DNA of 64,000 nt, taken from contig JAIETP010000025.1 of NCBI GenBank assembly GCA_019744975.1, positions 1-64,000 on the forward strand, in the 5' to 3' direction. This DNA is from Burkholderiales bacterium (lineage in GTDB: Bacteria; Pseudomonadota; Gammaproteobacteria; Burkholderiales; SG8-41). Shown piece after piece: positions 47,056 through 56,215 of the stretch. The notes beneath the pieces are model-generated. The model saw nothing but the letters and a program-made list of their open reading frames with translations. It was not told where the DNA came from and searched no databases. The translations under genes and the position numbers were made by a program. Each line of letters starts with the position of its first letter. Within the stretch, counting starts at the first letter, position 1.

Positions 47056-47131
47056 GTCCCTATCGTCTAGAGGCCTAGGACACTGCCCTTTCACGGCGGT
47101 AACAGGGGTTCGAATCCCCTTGGGGACGCCA
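47056..47131 (+). tRNA. tRNA-Glu (TTC), integration target
   Basis: 76 nt with encoded CCA, acceptor gtccct(a) with tggggac, anticodon TTC in ctgcc-ctttcac-ggcgg. The 3' 44 bases (47088-47131) are duplicated exactly at 59964-60007. The tRNA gene thus remains intact at the left junction, because the element carries a copy of the 3' part, as tyrosine integrases that target tRNA genes usually do. Confidence 0.95.
47088..47131 (+). repeat. attL core of the element (44-bp direct repeat)
   Basis: Begins ctttcacggcggtaacaggg and ends at the tRNA-Glu 3' end; it is identical to 59964-60007. Confidence 0.92.
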
Positions 47132-47139
47132 ATAAAATC

Positions 47140-47169
47140 AATGGGTTAGGTAGAAATACCTAGCCCATT
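47140..47169. terminator. Strong hairpin right behind tRNA-Glu
   Basis: aatgggttaggta, loop gaaa, tacctagcccatt: 13-base arms with a single mismatch, followed by gttctttc. It is the first thing inside the element and probably terminates the tRNA transcript in place of the displaced original terminator at 60021-60050. Confidence 0.65.
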
Positions 47170-47178
47170 GTTCTTTCG

Positions 47179-47200
47179 TGTCGCGGCCATGTCGCGATAG
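47179..47200 (+). other. Left arm-type integrase site pair
   Basis: Two copies of tgtcgcg in 11-bp period (47179, 47190), the first extended as tgtcgcggcc. The same pair in the same orientation lies at 59835-59855 near the right end. The pairing and position suit binding of the integrase arm domain. This is an inference. Confidence 0.55.
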
Positions 47201-47270
47201 CATCACGGCTGAATTCGCACCAACTGCCAGCCAGCCTTAATTCGGTGCGATGTATCCCAAGGAGCGCAAT

Positions 47271-47591
47271 ATGCGATTGCGAAGAGACGTGCTCATGACG
47301 ATTGTGGGCATAGCGGTGGGCGCAGTTGTGGGTGGGTTGATCGGCTGGGTGACCTCGCATGCCTATTATCTGAAGGCGCTCGATGATGCCAGAGCCGACG
47401 CGAAGGAGCGCCAGCGGGAACACGAACTAACTCTCCGTGGCATCGAGAGCATCGGCACGATCAAGTACGATCGCGACGCCAAGGGGAAAATCAGCGGCGT
47501 GGTGATCGAACTCCAGGCACATGCAGCCGCGTCAGCATCGGCTACGGCGGATATTTCTACAGCAGGCGATTCGGCGTCGCGATGCCGCTGA
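47271..47591 (+). CDS. Small membrane protein of the element
   Basis: 106 residues from the ATG at 47271 (AAGGAG upstream). One hydrophobic glycine-rich helix (MTIVGIAVGAVVGGLIGWVTSHAYY) near the N-terminus is followed by a charged coiled-coil-like helix (LDDARADAKERQREHELTLRGIE). It is the only element gene on the plus strand. I do not recognise a family. It could be a holin-like or spanin-like protein, but nothing in the sequence settles that. Confidence 0.55.
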   Translation: MRLRRDVLMTIVGIAVGAVVGGLIGWVTSHAYYLKALDDARADAKERQREHELTLRGIESIGTIKYDRDAKGKISGVVIELQAHAAASASATADISTAGDSASRCR

Positions 47592-47650
47592 ACCCCGCTA
47601 TCTTGAATGGCTGCATGTCCGCCTCTCTATCCGTCGCAGGTCGGTCATAG

Positions 47651-50600
47651 TTATGGCCTCACACCTTGCTTTACCGCAGTGAGCATGGTTTCTCGGGCGG
47701 TACTTCGGATTTCCTGGTTACGATTATTGATGTGGTTGCGCTTTTCGTTCGCCGAGTAAACTCGATCCTCGCCAATCTCGCGAGCTTCACGGCGCGCTTC
47801 TGCCATGTCGCGCGCCGCACTGTTGAGGATTGGTGCCGCATCGATCAGCTCTTTGTTTTTCTCGTAGTAGGCGTCCGCTTTCCCGCCTTGGAGTTGGCGC
47901 AGGGTGGCATCGGCTTTCCGTGCCTTGCTCAGAGCCTCATAAAACTCCGCCACGTAACGGCTGTTCGGCGATGTCGGATCGTGTGTGAAAGCCCGTACTA
48001 TCGGAATTTCCCGCACCGTCGCAGATGGCTTGATCGGATAATCGCCCAGCGGACGGATCGCCAGATCGGCAAGGGCGGTCACGTAGACGCCCATCGTTCC
48101 GAAGAACCCGCGGATGGCATGGTCGATCCGGGCGGGACTGACCCCGAGTGCTTCCCCGGCCTCGCGCGCAGCCAGGCTGGTGCCGGCGGTGTATTGCAGT
48201 TCCGGATCCAGGCGCTCCAGCCCTTCCGAAACTATCGGGCGTCCGGTGAACATACTTCGGTTCGCCCACATTTCCATGGGCACCAATGCTGCGGTGGGCA
48301 CGGCGCGGAGCGAGAATGCGTCGGTGACGACCGACTTCAAACGTTTACCGAACTCCACGCCGTTCTGGTCAATCGCGACTTTTGCCAAACTCTCAGGCAC
48401 AGATCCGAACACGGCACCCCATTCAAACGGTTTCGGAATGCGGACCGGGATGACTTTGCCGTCGCTGGTTTTGAATCCGACATCCAGGTGCCAGTAGACG
48501 TTGCGCTCCCAGTTTTCCAGGTCGTCATACCAGTCCTCGTCGCGGTTCTGCAGGAACAGTGCGACGCTGAAGGCCGTCAGCATCGAGCCGCGGAGCATGG
48601 TGACCGTGAATCGTTCCTGACTGGTGCGGGCCATTTTGTAAAAACCTTGCATGGCGGGATTCAGGAACGGCGTGATGCGGGTCAGCAGTCGGATGTTCTG
48701 GCTGGCACCATGCATACCGAAATCAACGGATACCTCCCGCGCGTTGTAGGCTGCCTCAGTGAGGCTATCCACGTCGCCAGGCCGCATCGTCGCCTTGAAC
48801 TCGGCGACCCGTGTACCGGCCTCTGTGATTGATCCCAGATCGTTCAGCAGTTGGATGATGCCGCCGGGGGTCAGGATTGTTCTAGGGTCGAACCGGCCGC
48901 GCTTGGCCATGCGCTCCAACACAGCTTTGGTCTGCTGGCTGTCGCCTTTCCACATGTCCGCATACGCACCACCGAAGGCGCGGAACAGGCGCGCGGCGTC
49001 TGATCGGGTAGCGACTTCCTTGAAGCCGGAGACCGTGCCGGCGACAGGGATGAGTCCGGCCTTGGACTGGACGAAGCCGGAAAGCGTGTCGCGCATGAAG
49101 TTGCGCGCCATGAATTCGGGGGACAGCGTGACCCCAGCCCGCAGCAGGTCCGCCGGCACGGTCAACATCTGCTCGATGAACCCAAGGTCCGCTGGTTCGA
49201 AACTTTGGAGCGCACGCCACAGCATCTCATTGTTGATCTGCATGGCCTTGGGCTGGCCAGCGACGCGGGCGATGACAATGCGATCCCCGCGGTCCTCCAC
49301 CGGGCGGGGTACTACCAGCCGCTGGATCTGGTTCAGGGCCTGCAGGCTGTCCTGGTCAAGCGTCACGCCCTGCCGGCCCAGCGCGTCCAGAACGCTCCTG
49401 GTGGGCACCTCAAGCACGGCGTCAGGTACCGGGATGTCCTCGATCCACCGGCCCCCGCCGCGCACGGCATTGGCCAGCGCGCGGGCTTTCAGCAGCACGG
49501 CATTCCGGTTCGTCGCATAGATGATGTTCGCCATGTTCTGGATCAGGTTGGCGATGGGGTCGCGCAGGTTTTCCGTGCCACCCAGCAGCCGCTTGAACGG
49601 GTTCTTGCCGCCGCCGTGCCCATCGCCGTCCCGGGACTCTCGGAAAAACGGGATGTAGGCGCTGTACTGGCGCAGCTTGCCGGCGGTGGACGGGGACAGC
49701 AGCCCGCCCTCGACCGCGTAATCGATCAGGCTGTCGTTGTAGGCGTAGACCTCGCTCGCCGCCTTCTTGAACACCGGGGTTTCCAGCGACAGGCCGGCGC
49801 GGATTTCCTCCGGGGTGAACAGGCGCTCCTTGCCGTGGCGCGTGAGTTCATCCGCACGACGCGCGATCAGGTAGGCATTGAACGAGCGGATGTCGGCGGC
49901 AACCGGCTGTAGGATCTCTCGCAGGGGCTTCCCGTAATTCTTGGGGTCCGCACGTCGCACCGGATCAAAGGGAATGGTGTTGGTGGTGATCCAGTCCTCG
50001 ATGATGGCCCCGTCACCGGCCAGCAGGTGAGCGGCCTTGAACGGGTCTTTGCTGGGTGCGATACCGGGATTCAGGTCGCGGACCATCTGTTTCAGTGGCA
50101 CCCATTTGTCCAGAACCTCGAAAATGAAGCGGTCGCGTACCGCTTTGGGATCCGGGCGCTGCGGGGCCTGGCCGACTTTGGCAAGAATGCGGTCGGCTGG
50201 CGGTAGGTTCTGCCAGTCCCGAATTGCGCCGGCAATCTTGTCGAACGCCGGGCGATGTCCGTTTTTTTCGATGTACTGGGCGAAGGCCGCATGGAAGCCC
50301 GGGGCGCGTGCCGCGGCCTGCGCGGGCTGGGTCCAGAGCAGCCGCAGATACTCGGCAAACCCTTCTTCACGTTTTAAGGCGACTGTTTTCTGCTGCGCTG
50401 CATACGGCGTGATCTTGCTCAGCTCACCGTAATGGACCTTCATGAACTCGCGCACCGGCTGGCTGGTTTCAGAGAAGTGATGTCCGGTTTCGTGGGCAAT
50501 GACGCCGATGTCGTTCTGGTTGCGCACTCGGATGGTCTGTGGCTTCACCTTGTAAATGCCCAACGTGTCCCGGCTTTGTTTGAAATGGCCCTCGTTGAGA

Positions 50601-52510
50601 GGCACTTTAAACAGTGTCCGAATCGCTTGGCGAATCGCGTCAGGCCGCGCGCCAGCCAAATCTTTAACCTCGCCGCCGGCAGACTGATACGGCGGAGTCA
50701 TGACGATGCCGGCGCCCGCCGACAACTCAGCTGGTTGTCCGGATGCGCTCTGCACGCTTGGAAACTCGGACATCATCGGCAGCAGGTCTTTGATCGGCGC
50801 ATTGAGCCGGATGACCTGGATGGGGTCGCCGTTTGCGGCTTTCGCCAGCCACTGATGATGTCCATCGACGACATGGTTGTCCGACGAAATCAGGATGGAG
50901 CGGTCACCGCCCTCGAAGTTCTGTGCTGTCGTCACTTTCGCCGGCGAGTATTCGGCCTGGGTCGCTTTCAGTGTGCTCGGCGCGACTTCCTCTTTTGCGC
51001 TGGTGATGCCGCGGCCCTTGAGGAAATTAACCAGCGCACCGCGGTGCTCGGCTTTGACTTGGGGCATTTCGGCACGCGGGACGCCCAGCGTACCGGACTC
51101 CGGCGGGAAGGCTGCCCAGCCGTCTTTGTCAACTTCGGGGGCGGCATTGTCAACTGCGGGGGCCGCCGGCGCAGCGGCGCCTAGCGTTGTGTCTTGGTTC
51201 TCGGGTGATGTGTCCTGATCCAGAAAATCTGCCGCCTGCATCATGTCGCCGGATGCTGCTGCTGGTTGTGTGTCGGCTGCAGTCTGCGCAGTCGCGTCGA
51301 TGCGGGGAAGTGACGCGACGGGTTTCCGTACGGACAAAATCGTGTCGCCGAGCTTCTGGATCGCATCCGAAATCGGCCCCGGATGCCTCGCTTCGTTGAA
51401 CGCCGGCGGCAGCACGCCGTCGTCCAGGTAGCTTCCCGCGGTAGGGATATCAGCCTGCTGATCATCTTTGCCGGTTTTGCGCTTGGGAGTGTGCCCTGCA
51501 GCGGCACCGATACCACCGTATACAGCGCCACCCATTCCACCGGTAAGGGTAGCGACTTTGAGGTTGTGCCACGCCTCGTTGAAAGTGATGTTCGGGTTGT
51601 AGGTCGCGTAGGCATTCAGATCCTGCATAGCCTGCGTGGCTGCTTCCTGCCCGGCACTGGTAATTATGGTGCCGTAGATGCGCGCTGCGATCGGGCTGCC
51701 GCGCTTCATGGCGATGCGTAGCGGTAACGCCTCTCCGACGCCCTCAAGGATGGCATCGATTGTGGCCGCGGTTGATGACAACCGGTGTGATGCGCCTTTT
51801 GCGCGAGCCTCGCCATAGGTAGACCCTGCTTGTATTGCGCCGCCGCCACCCCCGGCGATGGTCATGGCAAGGGCGGGATTGCGGGTCAAGATGCCTGCAG
51901 CGATGCCCAAGGCTGTAGGTGGGGCTGATTGCGCCAGAGAACTGACCGCCTCTTGTGCCAGATTCATGTTTTGTGGGGTCACCAGTTTCAGGTCAACCAT
52001 GGCCGAATCGGCGTCCCGGGCTGCTTTTGATGCCGCCGTTTCGTCGTCGGCCAGCATCCGTGCTTGCCTCTCAGTCGAACCCGGAGCGGGGCGTCCAGTG
52101 ATGGCGCCGGCGGGGGTGTCCCCTTGTGCGGCGCCCGAGACCGCAGGACGGCGCTGTGCCGCAGATTCCTCGGCCATCATTCTTCGGAGATTGGCAACCG
52201 CATTCCGCGTGCTGGCAACCATCTGGGCCGGCAAGCTTTCCAATACACCGCCGTCACCGGTCCATGGTGCCCGCTGTTCCCCCTGAACGTCGACATCCCA
52301 ATTGTCCCGGGTTTGCAGTTCGGACTCCGGCACAAACAGAGTCCGGCCACCGCGCGTCGTTATTGCTCTTGCAGGTCTGTTCGCAATATCCAACTCCGCC
52401 GGTGATGGGTGTTGTCCAGCCGTGGCTGTCCCATTCAGGAAAGCATCAACTCTGGGACCGCCGTCATTCACGGTGTGATCCGCAGCATCCAAAAAATCGT
52501 TCGCTTTCAT
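47651..52510 (-). CDS. Giant polyvalent phage-type protein with metallopeptidase motif
   Basis: 1619 residues, by far the largest gene in the element. A long hydrophilic N-terminus and a small hydrophobic glycine stretch (about 190-220) come first. At about 540-570 is a ParB-like segment (ILISSDNHVVDGHHQWLAKAANGDPIQVIRL). At 673-677 is the zinc-peptidase motif HETGH (followed by HFSE), with a downstream acidic EEGFAEYLRLL (about 715) that fits a gluzincin-like third ligand. The C-terminal half is helical and resembles the large polyvalent-protein-associated domain LPD38 of phage ejection proteins, with a hydrophobic helix near 1300. Such proteins enter the host with phage DNA. The start overlaps the stop of the next upstream gene by 4 nt. 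The domain calls are from memory and need searches. Confidence 0.75.
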   Translation of the reverse strand: MKANDFLDAADHTVNDGGPRVDAFLNGTATAGQHPSPAELDIANRPARAITTRGGRTLFVPESELQTRDNWDVDVQGEQRAPWTGDGGVLESLPAQMVASTRNAVANLRRMMAEESAAQRRPAVSGAAQGDTPAGAITGRPAPGSTERQARMLADDETAASKAARDADSAMVDLKLVTPQNMNLAQEAVSSLAQSAPPTALGIAAGILTRNPALAMTIAGGGGGAIQAGSTYGEARAKGASHRLSSTAATIDAILEGVGEALPLRIAMKRGSPIAARIYGTIITSAGQEAATQAMQDLNAYATYNPNITFNEAWHNLKVATLTGGMGGAVYGGIGAAAGHTPKRKTGKDDQQADIPTAGSYLDDGVLPPAFNEARHPGPISDAIQKLGDTILSVRKPVASLPRIDATAQTAADTQPAAASGDMMQAADFLDQDTSPENQDTTLGAAAPAAPAVDNAAPEVDKDGWAAFPPESGTLGVPRAEMPQVKAEHRGALVNFLKGRGITSAKEEVAPSTLKATQAEYSPAKVTTAQNFEGGDRSILISSDNHVVDGHHQWLAKAANGDPIQVIRLNAPIKDLLPMMSEFPSVQSASGQPAELSAGAGIVMTPPYQSAGGEVKDLAGARPDAIRQAIRTLFKVPLNEGHFKQSRDTLGIYKVKPQTIRVRNQNDIGVIAHETGHHFSETSQPVREFMKVHYGELSKITPYAAQQKTVALKREEGFAEYLRLLWTQPAQAAARAPGFHAAFAQYIEKNGHRPAFDKIAGAIRDWQNLPPADRILAKVGQAPQRPDPKAVRDRFIFEVLDKWVPLKQMVRDLNPGIAPSKDPFKAAHLLAGDGAIIEDWITTNTIPFDPVRRADPKNYGKPLREILQPVAADIRSFNAYLIARRADELTRHGKERLFTPEEIRAGLSLETPVFKKAASEVYAYNDSLIDYAVEGGLLSPSTAGKLRQYSAYIPFFRESRDGDGHGGGKNPFKRLLGGTENLRDPIANLIQNMANIIYATNRNAVLLKARALANAVRGGGRWIEDIPVPDAVLEVPTRSVLDALGRQGVTLDQDSLQALNQIQRLVVPRPVEDRGDRIVIARVAGQPKAMQINNEMLWRALQSFEPADLGFIEQMLTVPADLLRAGVTLSPEFMARNFMRDTLSGFVQSKAGLIPVAGTVSGFKEVATRSDAARLFRAFGGAYADMWKGDSQQTKAVLERMAKRGRFDPRTILTPGGIIQLLNDLGSITEAGTRVAEFKATMRPGDVDSLTEAAYNAREVSVDFGMHGASQNIRLLTRITPFLNPAMQGFYKMARTSQERFTVTMLRGSMLTAFSVALFLQNRDEDWYDDLENWERNVYWHLDVGFKTSDGKVIPVRIPKPFEWGAVFGSVPESLAKVAIDQNGVEFGKRLKSVVTDAFSLRAVPTAALVPMEMWANRSMFTGRPIVSEGLERLDPELQYTAGTSLAAREAGEALGVSPARIDHAIRGFFGTMGVYVTALADLAIRPLGDYPIKPSATVREIPIVRAFTHDPTSPNSRYVAEFYEALSKARKADATLRQLQGGKADAYYEKNKELIDAAPILNSAARDMAEARREAREIGEDRVYSANEKRNHINNRNQEIRSTARETMLTAVKQGVRP

Positions 52511-53601
52511 TGGTAACCGAAGTCGTTGCGCAGTGCAGCCTCTGCTGCTGCGCGGTCAATCGTGCCGGCGCGGAATGCCGCACGGACATCCTCTGGTGAC
52601 TTGTAAGGTGATTTCTGAGCAGGTTGCCCCGCATTGCCAGGTAGAGGGTCAGCCACGCCGCTCCGAACTGATTTCACCATGCCGGCGGCATCACTCATTG
52701 CCCGGCTGAGTCCGTCCTTGCCTCGGTATCCCGGGCTTTTGACCAAGGTCGTTGCCAGCGCCAGGATCGCATCCTCTTCCGGTTTCTCCATCGTCGTGCG
52801 TAGCTTGGCATAGGCATCCTTGCTGTCGGCCGCGACGCCACTGCTGACCAGGTATTCCATGTTCTGTATCAGCGCCGTGGCCTTTCCCTCACCGTGCTTG
52901 GTTTTGAAGGATTCGAGCTTGCGCTTCAGACCATACTCGTAATCAAGTTTCTGCCGATCTGCGGTCGCTTTGGCTTCAACACCAGCCGTGTTGGTTGCAA
53001 CGATCTTGCCATCGACGGCCAACTGAGCGCCGGCCGGCACGACACTCTGCTTCGATTCCGGGCGCTTCACGATGCCCAGCAATTCGGCATACCTTGTCAT
53101 GTTGACCTGCTTTTGCTCTCCGTTCATTGAAAAGCTCACGAACCCGGTTTGCCGGTCCATCTTTACTGATCCCGGATCGACGCGATCCTGCCCCGACTTG
53201 TTGTAAATACGCTCCAACTCGGCATCGTCGGCACCGGAAAGCGCGGCTATGACGACATCTTTCATACCTTCGCGCTCGGCATTTGTTTGGGCCGTGGTGA
53301 ATTCCTTCATCGATGCAAGGTCGCCACGTTTCTTCGCTGCTTCTGCCAAGGCCTCGAATGACGCGCCAGTGGCAGCAAGTTGTTGGTAATGCGTGATGTG
53401 GTCACGCTGCTGGCGCTTGCCTTGCAGGGTGGCTCGCCGGTCTTCGGTTTCTTCTGGCAGCAGTGAATCCTGTGCCTCCATCCGCTTAACCCCGGACTGG
53501 ATGACTTTACTTTCGTATTCACGCCGCTCCTGCTGGGCATCGTAATCTTGGACGGCTCGATGCTGGAGTCCACCTTGGATGATGATGTTTTTGAGATTCA
53601 T
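52507..53601 (-). CDS. Phage-type helical protein upstream of the giant protein
   Basis: 364 residues, rich in charged helices (QQERREYESKVIQSGVKRMEAQDSLLPEETEDRRATLQGKRQQRD), with no signal peptide or membrane segment. The organisation and helical content resemble virion-internal or ejection-complex proteins that precede large ejection proteins in podoviruses. I do not recognise a named family. Coupling to the giant gene by a 4-nt overlap suggests joint function. Confidence 0.6.
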   Translation of the reverse strand: MNLKNIIIQGGLQHRAVQDYDAQQERREYESKVIQSGVKRMEAQDSLLPEETEDRRATLQGKRQQRDHITHYQQLAATGASFEALAEAAKKRGDLASMKEFTTAQTNAEREGMKDVVIAALSGADDAELERIYNKSGQDRVDPGSVKMDRQTGFVSFSMNGEQKQVNMTRYAELLGIVKRPESKQSVVPAGAQLAVDGKIVATNTAGVEAKATADRQKLDYEYGLKRKLESFKTKHGEGKATALIQNMEYLVSSGVAADSKDAYAKLRTTMEKPEEDAILALATTLVKSPGYRGKDGLSRAMSDAAGMVKSVRSGVADPLPGNAGQPAQKSPYKSPEDVRAAFRAGTIDRAAAEAALRNDFGYQ

Positions 53602-53673
53602 GACATTTCTCCAATCTTGATATCAGGTCAGCCTTGCATTGAATAAAAATGAATATTTAATTCATCACTTCGA

Positions 53674-54015
53674 CTACGGTTTTTGATAGCCTGGGGGTTT
53701 CCGCCGGGAGCCATTGACTATTTCCAGCAACTCCACCCATGGATTGCTGGGGCCAACGGAAGCCTTAAGGCCGACAGCCGACAATCGGGGTGCGTAGAAG
53801 GGCGCCGCTCTGTCCGCCGCCTGAACACGTTCTTCGAAAGTGGGGTAGTGCGGCTTTTTCTGGCCAGGCATAGCAATCGCCTCACCCCGCGACACTCGCA
53901 GCAGGAACTCATGGGGTAGTTCACCAGTATTCGCGGCGACCTCGCGCATTTTCCGGGTGAACTTGTTCGACGCTCCGGGTGGTCGGCCCCGGCCCTTGCG
54001 CTTAGGGGTAGTCAT
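53674..54015 (-). CDS. DUF5681-like small protein (possible small-terminase-like)
   Basis: 113 residues starting MTTPKRKGRGRPPGASNKFTRKMREVAA, an AT-hook-like basic head with the GRPPGASNK motif of DUF5681 phage proteins. These are usually found beside terminase genes and may recognise DNA. No large terminase follows here. The start overlaps the preceding gene by 4 nt. Confidence 0.6.
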   Translation of the reverse strand: MTTPKRKGRGRPPGASNKFTRKMREVAANTGELPHEFLLRVSRGEAIAMPGQKKPHYPTFEERVQAADRAAPFYAPRLSAVGLKASVGPSNPWVELLEIVNGSRRKPPGYQKP

Positions 54016-54344
54016 TGCGGGCGCTCCCGTTGTTCATCAAGTGGCGGGGCAATAAGCAACTCGATGCCGAATTTCTGCTCAAGTTTGTGAGCGATATCCT
54101 GCAAAGCATTGACCCATACTTGGTAGCTGTCTGGTTTGACCCATGCCGGACGAAATTCCAGCCACTCGTCATAGGGCAGGGTGGCCGCGATCATGTCTCG
54201 GACATCTCGGTATTGCCGTTGTGCGATGGTCAGGTCGTTGAGGTCATAGACCGTTGCCAACATCCATGGCATCGGAACGAAGTTCGCCTCGCACCATTCT
54301 TGGTCCGGCACGTCGAATCCAGCTTTTTTAAGCATTTCAAGCAT
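54012..54344 (-). CDS. Hypothetical element protein
   Basis: 110 residues from the ATG at 54344 (MLEMLKKAGFDVPDQEWCEANFVPMP), which overlaps the stop of the upstream gene by 8 nt. The sequence is Trp-rich and acidic, without recognised motifs. A longer frame from 54392 overlaps the upstream gene and has no advantage. Confidence 0.55.
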   Translation of the reverse strand: MLEMLKKAGFDVPDQEWCEANFVPMPWMLATVYDLNDLTIAQRQYRDVRDMIAATLPYDEWLEFRPAWVKPDSYQVWVNALQDIAHKLEQKFGIELLIAPPLDEQRERPQ

Positions 54345-54546
54345 TGTTGTTCCCGTCCATGATTCCGGTCTCATCAAGCCTTCGCCGCACATCGTCGTAC
54401 TGCTCTGTCACCACGAATGGCTCAGAACTGCCTTCGACCCACAATTCGCAGCCTTTCGTCACCGGCTGCCGTGTCAGCCCGTTGATCTTGTTCAGCGGCA
54501 CAGCAGCGGGTGTGCCGCCGTAGCCCCGGAAATCGAACATTCGCAT
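54337..54546 (-). CDS. Small hypothetical element protein
   Basis: 69 residues (MRMFDFRGYGGTPAAVPLNKINGLTRQPVTKGCELWVEGSS...). It has the look of a small beta-rich phage protein, similar to those with FKVY-type repeats, but I do not recognise the family. It is coupled by overlap with the next gene. Confidence 0.5.
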   Translation of the reverse strand: MRMFDFRGYGGTPAAVPLNKINGLTRQPVTKGCELWVEGSSEPFVVTEQYDDVRRRLDETGIMDGNNNA

Positions 54547-54549
54547 CCA

Positions 54550-55023
54550 TCAGTACCCGGTTCTTTTGCCTGCGAAACGCTGAGGTGGTTTGTGCAAGTT
54601 GTCGGGCAGGCCTGCTTCCTCCAGTCGCCTGGTTCGTTCAGCGCATGCCCAGCCCGGTATCGGGTTATCGGTATCGACCTTTGCTGCCGGCGCCGGCGCC
54701 GCCTTTCCACCGGAATACGGACGCAACCCAACAATTTGTTGGCCGGTGATGTATTGAATCCGGCTCGGCAGGTCGGCCTCGGAACGGGTCGCCAATGGAG
54801 ACCAGTCCGGTCTGTCGGAAAACTGGATTTCAAGAAGCGATACACCTTCAATGGAATAGAGGAATTTCGCGACATTCCCGGGGTCGCTATTAAATGATGT
54901 CCCGCAATCGAATCTGGTTGCCCAGAGATCCGGACGCAGCCGAAATGCTGCGCTGGCGTTGACGACGCAAAACCCTGTCGCTGCCAAGGATTCGATCACA
55001 TACCGCTCAAGCTTTGAGTTCAT
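54550..55023 (-). CDS. Hypothetical element protein
   Basis: 157 residues from the ATG at 55023 (MNSKLERYVIESLAATGFCVVN; GGAGA upstream). The alanine/proline-rich linker (GGKAAPAPAAKVDTDN) splits a structured N-terminal part from a short basic C-terminus ending KPPQRFAGKRTGY. No family is recognised. It overlaps the replication-like gene upstream by 17 nt. Confidence 0.55.
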   Translation of the reverse strand: MNSKLERYVIESLAATGFCVVNASAAFRLRPDLWATRFDCGTSFNSDPGNVAKFLYSIEGVSLLEIQFSDRPDWSPLATRSEADLPSRIQYITGQQIVGLRPYSGGKAAPAPAAKVDTDNPIPGWACAERTRRLEEAGLPDNLHKPPQRFAGKRTGY

Positions 55024-55627
55024 TGGTTTTCTCCGATTTATGCTTTGTGACCGCTGCTGCGACGCGAACTTGGAATGCCCCTTCGCCTTCATTGGGTTGT
55101 TTCTCGATACCGAGTTCTCCCGCCCAAGCTGCGGCGGATTTCACGGAAATGGCATTGGGGACTTCCCTTCCTTTCTTTTCTTCTTCACTTCCCTTCACTT
55201 CGGCGGTTGGGGAACGGTTGCCTAGTTGCTGCCCAACCGTTGGAATTGCACCTGACACATTGATTTTCTTGAACTTTTCTTTTGCGTCCTCATCATCGAA
55301 AAGTAATGCTGCAGGTGGAGCAGGATTTTTCAGCGTCATTCGCTGCAATCTCTGACGAAATCGAGGAATAAAGCCGTATCGGCCGTTGCCGGCCTCATAG
55401 ATTCTGAGCAAATCCTCGTCATGTAATTGAGTGAGCAGTTTCTCGATCTTTGCGGGAGTAGGCGCATCATCAAAACAGCGTCGACGGATAAAGCCTGCGG
55501 CAAGGGAGACCGTTGCGAAATCATCGGCAAGCAGCATCAGGTGCCAGAAGAGCTGCCTGGCCTCGACGGTGACGGACCAATACCGCTCGGAGTCCAGTAA
55601 GCCTTCGCGAATGATCCGACTAGGCAT
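55007..55627 (-). CDS. Phage replication-like protein with winged-helix N-terminus
   Basis: 206 residues from the ATG at 55627, which overlaps the upstream stop by 8 nt (ATGCCTAG). MPSRIIREGLLDSERYWSVTVEARQLFWHLMLLADDFATVSLAAGFIRRRCF begins like the helix-turn-helix domain of phage replication-initiation proteins. The C-terminal part is charged and low-complexity. A primosome-loading or origin-binding role for the element is likely. An earlier ATG at 55651 is possible. Confidence 0.6.
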   Translation of the reverse strand: MPSRIIREGLLDSERYWSVTVEARQLFWHLMLLADDFATVSLAAGFIRRRCFDDAPTPAKIEKLLTQLHDEDLLRIYEAGNGRYGFIPRFRQRLQRMTLKNPAPPAALLFDDEDAKEKFKKINVSGAIPTVGQQLGNRSPTAEVKGSEEEKKGREVPNAISVKSAAAWAGELGIEKQPNEGEGAFQVRVAAAVTKHKSEKTNELKA

Positions 55628-55949
55628 TCTGGGCACCACCGTTTTGACCATGGTTGCCAAGCCCCAGAAGCTCCCTGGCGCGTTCGACTGACTCTTGGGC
55701 CAACCAGTATCGGCAGACCCGCGTCGGTGCGCCCATAAAGCCGGGAACAGTCTCTTCGCGGCGATTCAGAATCAGCCCGCGGCCCTGCAAAGCAGCGACC
55801 GTGCTGTGAAGGGCATGGTCCCCGATGCGCTCAGCTTCGAACCGGTTCAGCGTATCTCCCCGTGCGAATACACCGAGAATGCGCTGCCATTTTTTGGGAT
55901 GCTGGTTCGGCTGAGCTAGCGCGTGAGTAGTTTGGGCCATGGCGCTCAC
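55620..55949 (-). CDS. Winged-helix-like hypothetical element protein
   Basis: 109 residues from the GTG at 55949, which overlaps the upstream stop; the ATG at 55940 is also possible. FARGDTLNRFEAERIGDHALHSTVAALQGRGLILNRREETVPG reads like a winged HTH (helix, turn, recognition helix, wing). It is probably part of the replication or regulation cassette of the element. Confidence 0.55.
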   Translation of the reverse strand: MSAMAQTTHALAQPNQHPKKWQRILGVFARGDTLNRFEAERIGDHALHSTVAALQGRGLILNRREETVPGFMGAPTRVCRYWLAQESVERARELLGLGNHGQNGGAQNA

Positions 55950-56203
55950 GCAGCCTTTTTATTCGGCGTCTCGCGCGTTGCCGAATAGACTGCCTGTTCA
56001 CCGCTGCGCAGCAACTCGGCGATGGATTCACCGGTAATGAGGCGCTTGCTGCGGACAATCGTACTCCGCAGCTTTCCTTCCCGGAGCAGAGAATAAACGG
56101 GAACCGGGCTTTTCAGGCCCAGTAGCTTGCCGGCGTCGAGAATCGTTACTGCGGCGGGAATTTCTTGAACGCGGATGCGCGTTTGAACGTCGCTGTGCGG
56201 CAT
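55946..56203 (-). CDS. AlpA/excisionase-like DNA-binding protein
   Basis: 85 residues from the ATG at 56203 with GGAGG 5 nt upstream. VTILDAGKLLGLKSPVPVYSLLREGKLRSTIVRSKRLITGESIAELLRSGE is the MerR-like HTH_17 pattern of AlpA and excisionases. It would regulate excision or the early genes of the element. The gene begins the run alpA-like, wHTH, replication-like. Confidence 0.65.
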   Translation of the reverse strand: MPHSDVQTRIRVQEIPAAVTILDAGKLLGLKSPVPVYSLLREGKLRSTIVRSKRLITGESIAELLRSGEQAVYSATRETPNKKAA

Positions 56204-56215
56204 ACAGTCCTCCAT

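Noticed and set aside
47666-52405. Multiple plus-strand frames opposite the giant element gene
   Set aside because: They are shadows; none has a ribosome site with a recognisable product, and the minus-strand frame is continuous over 1619 codons.
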